Notes under the pieces: model-generated
Told to the model about the DNA's origin: nothing
The model's database searches: none
The model's input: only the letters and a program-made list of their open reading frames with translations
Program-made: the position numbers and the translations under genes
Shown here: in pieces, positions 58,940-64,000 of the stretch
Layout: each line of letters begins with the position of its first letter
How positions within the stretch are numbered: the stretch's first letter is position 1
Source: Buxus sempervirens
Lineage: Eukaryota; Streptophyta; Magnoliopsida; Buxales; Buxaceae
Reading direction: 5' to 3'
Assembly: GCA_947561395.2 (NCBI GenBank)
Contig: OX387190.1
Location: forward strand, 8,240,858-8,304,857
Length of the DNA: 64,000 nucleotides

Positions 58940-59830
58940 AAATTGGTAAAAAGCTGTCACAATTACTGAAAGCACAGATGTTTGATTTTCTAAAATCTTA
59001 CACTGACGTGTTTGCATGGTCATACGAGGATATGCCTAGGCTAGACATGGAATTGGTTGTGCACCGGTTACTACTAAAGTCTGAGGCCACACCAGTGAAG
59101 CAAAAACTTAGGTGCATAAAGCCAGAATGGGCCCTGAAGATCAAGGAAGAGGTCACCAAATAGTTAAATGCTGGATTCTTGCAAGTAATAGACTATCCAA
59201 AATGGTTAGCAAATATTGTGCCGGTTCCTAAGAAAGACGGAAGGGCCAAGATGTGTGTTGACTACAGAGACTTGAACAAAGCAAGTTAGAAAGATGACTT
59301 TCCATTGCCACATATTGACGTATTGGTTGACAATACAACGACACATTTATGTTCTCGTTCATGGACGGATTCTCTTGTTATAACCGAATAAGGATGGCAC
59401 CTGGAGACATGGAGAAAATGTCCTTTATCACACATTGGGGGAAGTATTGCTATCGTGTGATGCCGTTTGGATTGAAGAATGTGAGCGCTACATATCAACG
59501 AGCAATGACTTTGTTATTCCATGACATGATGCACAAGGAGATGGAAGTGTACATGGATGACATGATTGCAAAGTTCAAAAAAGAGGAAAGTCATTTGGTG
59601 AACCTTGGTAAGATGTTTGACAGGCTCAGAGAATGCAAACTCAGGCTCAACCTGAACAAATGTGTGTTCGGAGTTACCTTGGGGAAGCTGCTCAGATTTA
59701 TTGTTGGGAAGCGGGGGATTAAAGTGGACCCCGTCAAAGTCAAGGCAATTCTAGAAATGCCTCTCCCATCAACGGAAAAAGAAGTAAGAGGTTTCCTCGG
59801 TAAATTACTGTACATTAGCTGGTTCATAGC
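58940..59830 (+). pseudogene. Reverse transcriptase region of element B
   Basis: FLKSYTDVFAWSYEDMPRLD leads in. RT motifs include RIRMAPGDMEKMSFITHWG, YRVMPFGLKNVSATYQRAM and the catalytic box YMDDMIAKF near 59550. It is collinear with the RT of A. Fossil, with breaks. Confidence 0.87.
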
Positions 59831-59984
59831 ACAAATGACTCCTGTGTGCAAACCGATATTCAAGTTACTAAAGAAGGACAACCCAGTGGTCTGGAATGAA
59901 GACTACCAGAAAGCATTTGACAAAATCAAGGCATATCTTATGAGTCCACCAACTTTGGTTCCCCCAGTGCCAGGAATGCCCTTG

Positions 59985-60370
59985 ATCATGTACTTGACAG
60001 TCTCAGAGACAACAGTGGGATGTGTCTTGGGGCAACATGATGAAACAAGAAGGAAGGAACAAGCAATTTACTACTTGAGCAAGAAGTTCACTAATTATGA
60101 AGTAAGATACACATTGCTCGAGAAGACATGTTGCACCTTGGTGTGGGCAGTTCAGAAGCTTCGGCACTATCTACTCAGCCACACCGTCTTTTTGATTTCA
60201 AGTATGGTTCCGTTGAAGTACATCTTTGAGAAGACGATCTCTACCGGAAGGGTAGCAAAGTTGCAAGTCCTATCTCAGTACGACATTGTCTATACTACAA
60301 GGAAGGCAATAAAGGGACAGGCAGTAGTAGATCACCTGGCAAAACATCCTTTACCAGACTACCAGCCACT
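59985..60370 (+). pseudogene. First RNase H region of element B
   Basis: MYLTVSETTVGCVLGQHDET, AIYYLSKKFTNYEVRYTLLE, KTCCTLVWAVQKLRHYLLS and KGQAVVDHLAKHPLPDYQ. It matches the gypsy RNase H of A and is followed by the second RNase H. Confidence 0.83.
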
Positions 60371-60429
60371 TCTCATGGGTTTTCCAGATGAAGATGTGTT
60401 GAGTACTGAGTTAACAAAAGGTGCAGAGG

Positions 60430-60810
60430 AAACCCAATGGCGAATGTTCTTTGACGGGGCAGTTAATGTTAATGGAAAGGGGATTTGAGCAGTATTGAGA
60501 TCCCCAGAAGGAGTCCATCACCCAATAGCGGTGAAGCTTTTGTTTGATTGCACTAACAACATGGCTGAATATGAACCGTGTGTGTTGGGTTTGCGAGCAG
60601 CAATCGAAATGAACATACAGGAGATAAAGGTGTTTGGTGACTCCAGTCTCATTATCTACCAAGTGATGGGAGATTGGAGAACCAGAGATGTAAAGTTGGT
60701 ATCATACAAAGAACTGATTAAGGAGTTGGAAGAGTAGTTTGAGAGCGTGAAATTTAACTACATGCCACGAGACAAGAATCAGTTCGCAAACGCTCTAGCA
60801 ACGCTGGCGT
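60430..60810 (+). pseudogene. Second RNase H region of element B
   Basis: MFFDGAVNVNGKG, NMAEYEPCVLGLRAAIEMN, FGDSSLIIYQVMGDW and YMPRDKNQFANALATLASM. This is the Tat-clade extra RNase H, as in A. Confidence 0.82.
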
Positions 60811-60869
60811 CTATGGCAACCATCGCTAATGAAAACTGGGTGCAACCGCTGGAGATAGAGGTTCGGCAC

Positions 60870-62168
60870 CACCCCATCTACTACTTCAGCATTGAGAAGA
60901 GTGCACCTGAGGAAGAGCCTTGGTATGCCGACATTGAAAGATACTTGAAAGATAGGGTTCTACTAGAAAGTGCCACAGTGGCCGAAAAACGGACAATTCA
61001 AAGGTTGGCAGGACAGTTTTTCCACAGTGGAGGCAAAGTATACAAGAAGTCATACAACGACTCACTGCTGCTGTGTGTCAAGGAAGATAAAGCACGAAAG
61101 CTGATTGATGAAGTCCATGGAGGTTTGTGCAGTGCCCACATGAACGGGCACATGATAGCAAGGAAGATTTTGAAAATGGGCTATTACTGGATGACAATGG
61201 AGATAGATTGCTGCGCCCATGTCAGGAAGTGCCAATTGTGCCAGATTTATGCAGATAACATCCACGCGCCACCAAACACCTTGTATTCCATGGCATCACC
61301 TTGGCCGTTTGCAATCTGAGGGATTGATATGATCGGCCAGATCCATCGTAAGGCGTCAAACAGACATCGATTCATCCTGGTCACAATTGATTACTTCACC
61401 AAGTGGGGTTGAAGCCATGTCCTTTGCAGATGTGAAGAAATCTCATGTGCTTAAGTTCATCAGGAACAACATCATTTTTCCATTACTGTGTACCCGAGGC
61501 ACTCATCATAGATAATGCCAAGAATCTGAACAACAAGGACATGGAGAAGATGTGTGAGGATCTGAAGATTAAGCACCTGAATTCAACCTCATATCGCCCC
61601 AAGATGAATGGAGCAGTAGAGGCTGCCAACAAGAACCTAAAGAAGATACTAGAAAAGATGGTAGTCACCTACAAAGACTCGCATGAGAAGTTACCTTATG
61701 CACTGCACACATATCGGACGTCGATCAGGACATCAACTGGGGACCCCCTTCTCCCTTGCGTATGGAATGGAGGCAGTGCTCCTTGTGGAAGTACAGATTC
61801 CCTCACTCAGAATTATGAAAGAAGCAGAGATTGATGATATCGAGTGGGAACAATCGAGATTTGACCAGCTACAGTTGCTTGACGAGAAGCAAATCAAGGC
61901 TTTATGCCATGACCAACTCTACCAGCAGAGAATGGCACGAGCTTATAATAAGAAAGTAATGCCACGATGTTTCAAGGTGGGAGATTTGATCCTAAAGAGG
62001 ATATTCCCCCACCAAGAAGACAATAGAGGGAAATTCAAGCCAAACTATGAAGGACCATTCGTGGTTCACAAAGTCTTGTCCAGAGGAGCACTCATCCTAC
62101 AAGAGATGGATAGAGCTATTTTTCCTGAACCAATAAATGCAGATGCAATCAAGCTGTATTACGCCTGA
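60870..62168 (+). pseudogene. Integrase region of element B
   Basis: Zinc finger part HGGLCSAHMNGHMIARKIL and CQLCQIYADNIHAPPN; core motifs IIDNAKNLNNKDMEKMCED and NGAVEAANKNLKKILEKM; C-terminal KVGDLILKRIFPHQEDNRGK and FKPNYEGPFVVHKVLSRGAL. The end is collinear with the integrase of A. Fossil, with breaks. Confidence 0.86.
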
Positions 62169-62929
62169 GATCATTCTGATTGGGAAATGAAGAGAGGCCA
62201 TCTTTGACTCTCCCTTAAACCCTATGTCTCTCCAATCACCCTAAAGTTCTCCCCTAGTTAGACACTTTTGAGCTTTTAACAATCCTTTTTAACCTAGCAC
62301 ATGTGTTCCACACATCAAACTGGGCATTCCTGGCCCCCAAAAAGCTTTGAAAAAAGAAAAAAGAAAAGAAAGGAAAGGAAAATTGCCAAGAGGAATCATA
62401 ACAAAAAAAAAAGAGAACAAAAAGGCAAAAGAAAAATAGGAAGCATGAGACCTGCAAAAGAAAGGTAATACAAGAATAAGCCAGGATGTAAGTCCCAATA
62501 GCAATAAAAGGGTGGAACACGGTGCAGACCCAGAATGATAAAGCCTTTCGAGCCCCTTTACTTTCTTTTCGTAACCTAAATCAGGCCTATATTTCGTCCC
62601 ACTCCCAAGACCTTTCAGATCCCAAAAAGAATGATCTTGAGCAAAATGGTCAAATCTACGCTTGTTGGTGATGACGGAATTCGACATTCCCGGAAAGGCT
62701 AGACACAGTGAAAACTCGAAAAAAGGGCGCTATGTGCAAAAAGGGTCAGTCGTGGTTCAAAAAAGAGAAAGAGAGAGAGAAGAGAGGAGGGGAGTTGGTC
62801 GTATCTCGATTAAGCGGAAGGAGGGATGTAGAGTGAACAAAAACAGAATGAGAAATACAAGAGAAAGAACAACGATCCAAAAGAGCCCCAAATTGGTAGA
62901 CTGCATCTGAGTCGGAACTTCACAGCAGC
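62169..62929 (+). other. 3' noncoding part of element B
   Basis: Begins like the tail of A (CATTCTGATTGGGAAATGAAG) but is only 0.76 kb long against about 2.1 kb of own sequence in A. It has purine-rich stretches (62348-62460 and 62755-62800) and no gene. The last bases before the LTR, CACAGCAGC, form a poorer purine tract than that of A. Confidence 0.7.
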
Positions 62930-62989
62930 TGTAAGCACCTCATTTTTGCGCTCCCAAAAAAAAAAAACCAAAAATGCAAACCCTGGACA

Positions 62990-63800
62990 GAAAGTCAAAC
63001 CCTAAGGGGTGAAAAGTTGACTTTTTGATCAAGTGAAAATTGGCCACCTCGCTTTATGCCATTGGATAGAGAATCTCGACACGGTTCCAACGCAACTGAG
63101 TTTGCAGGAATCGGGGTTCGGATGAAGGTTCTGCGGGCGGTCAAACCTGAGCAGAGCCAAAAGTTGACTTTCTGCTAAAATCCGATCCCGAGGCCTACCC
63201 CTAGGTCATTGGATAGAGAATCTCAACACGACCCCAACGCAACTGAGTTTGCAGGAATCGGGGTCCGGATGAAGGTTCTGCGGGCGGTCAAACCTGAGCA
63301 GAGCCAAAAGTTGACTTTCTGTTAAAATCCAATCTAGAGGCCTACCCCTAGGTCATTGGATAGAGAATCTCGACACGATTCCAACGCAACTGAGTTTGCA
63401 GGAATCGGGGTCCGGATGAAGGTTCTGCGGGCGGTCAAACCTGAGCAGAGCCAAAAGTTGACTTTCTGCTAAAATCCGATCCAGAGGCCTACCCCTAGGT
63501 CATTGGATAGAGAATCTCGACACGACCCCAACGCAACTGAGTTTGCAGGAATCGGGGTCCGGATGAAGGTTCTGCGGGCGGTCAAACCTGAGCAGAGCCA
63601 AAAGTTGACTTTCTGCTAAAATCCAATCCAGAGACCTACCCCTAGGTCATTGGATAGAGAATCTCGACACGGTTCCAACGCAACCGAGTTTGCAGGAATC
63701 GGGGTCCGGATGAAGGTTCTGCGGGCGGTCAAACCTGAGCAGAGCCAAAAGTTGACTTTCTGCTAAAATCAGATCCGGAGGCCTACCCCTAGGTCATGGG
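62990..63800 (+). repeat. 147-bp tandem array in U3 of element B
   Basis: The marker GTTGACTTT occurs at 63163, 63310, 63457, 63604 and 63751, exactly 147 bp apart, with a divergent first unit near 63014. Each unit has TTGGATAGAGAATCTCGACA, a CAACGCAACTGAGTTTGC core, GGTCAAACC and GTTGACTTT. Other Tat LTRs in the window have only one or two such units. Confidence 0.93.
63139..63759 (+). promoter_or_regulatory. Paired inverted W-box cores, repeated
   Basis: Each 147-bp unit holds GGTCAAA (W-box TTGACC on the minus strand) and, 24 bp on, TTGACTT (W-box on the plus strand): 63139/63163, 63286/63310, 63433/63457, 63580/63604 and 63727/63751. WRKY binding is an inference from the core TTGACY only. 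Confidence 0.55.
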
Positions 63801-64000
63801 ATGGAGGGCTCCGATACGATTCTAATGAAACTAAGTTTGCCCAGATCGGAGTCCGGATGAAGAAAATATGAGCTGATGAAATTTCCGAGCAGCAAAACCG
63901 GCAATCTGCGCACGTGGCAAAAAGCTGCACACGTGGCGAGTTGCGCAGGAAAATATCTCGGGGATCAAATCCGTAAATATCCGAACATTCGAAATATCCC

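Larger units (their letters stand above)
39229..64000 (+). mobile_element. Tat/Ogre-type element B, 5' part missing, old
   Basis: Same family and orientation as element A: gag-protease linker, protease, G-patch, linker, RT, two RNases H, integrase, 3' noncoding part and a 3' LTR that runs off the window. The leader and gag are absent; the first recognisable base follows the Tekay-type LTR at 39228. It is interrupted once, by LTR1 (41276-57867) with everything nested in it. The coding part is a fossil with roughly ten breaks. Nested insertions show it is older than LTR1, LTR2 and C. Confidence 0.85.
62930..64000 (+). mobile_element. 3' LTR of element B, cut by window edge
   Basis: Starts TGTAAGCACCTCATTTTTGC. 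Almost all of the visible part is U3, dominated by a 147-bp tandem array. TATA and U5 are not reached; near the end, sequence like GGCAAAAAGCTGCACACGTG matches the corresponding U3 part of A (19373-19400). Confidence 0.88.

Noticed and set aside
63085-63750. 147-bp repeats as centromeric satellite
   Set aside because: Only about six copies are present and they are part of a U3 region.

Overview
The window looks like an intergenic stretch of a repeat-rich flowering-plant nuclear genome. Every recognisable coding segment belongs to a retroelement: Ty3/gypsy elements of the Tat/Ogre, Athila and (by LTR ends only) Tekay/Del types, plus one plant L1-type LINE with a DUF4283-type ORF1 and a terminal RNase H. 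I found no host protein gene, tRNA, rRNA or CRISPR array. The plant species cannot be fixed from the sequence.

Layout. 1-1193 is part of a minus-strand Tat-type LTR, followed by a scrap of Tekay-type LTR end (1194-1281). Tat element A (+) runs from before 1282 to 22288: tandem-repeat leader, gag, protease, G-patch, RT, two RNases H, integrase and a 3' LTR (18981-22288). It is split by a solo Tat LTR (5036-8073, duplication ACCTC) and a solo Tekay-type LTR (15078-18159, minus, GTGAG). A degenerate Tekay-like LTR piece (22289-23817) leads to a full-length LINE (23852-32337, 11-bp target duplication), itself split by a solo LTR (29128-31675, TGTAG). Another solo LTR (32668-34466, minus, GTAGT) sits in unassigned AT-rich DNA. 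A Tekay-type 3' end (35738-39228) abuts Tat element B (+, 39229 to beyond 64000), which lacks its 5' part.

Element B carries a nest: solo LTR1 (41276-57867, minus, CCAGC) contains solo LTR2 (42546-56101, minus, ACATG/ACTTG), which contains a complete young Athila element C (43617-53984, ATTAT) whose two 1657-bp LTRs differ at two sites by eye. A and B are old and much broken; C has about one break.

The most unusual signal is in the LTR promoters. Several Tat-type LTRs with different sequences carry 21-bp dyads of common geometry (ten-base arms around one central base, core CCG-N11-CGG), often repeated at exactly 28-bp steps upstream of the TATA box. In two LTRs the same private word recurs about 1.4-1.9 kb downstream. 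Tat U3 regions also carry a conserved module with paired inverted W-box cores, amplified to about six copies in the 3' LTR of B. Most insertions have been reduced to solo LTRs, so unequal recombination has been active here.
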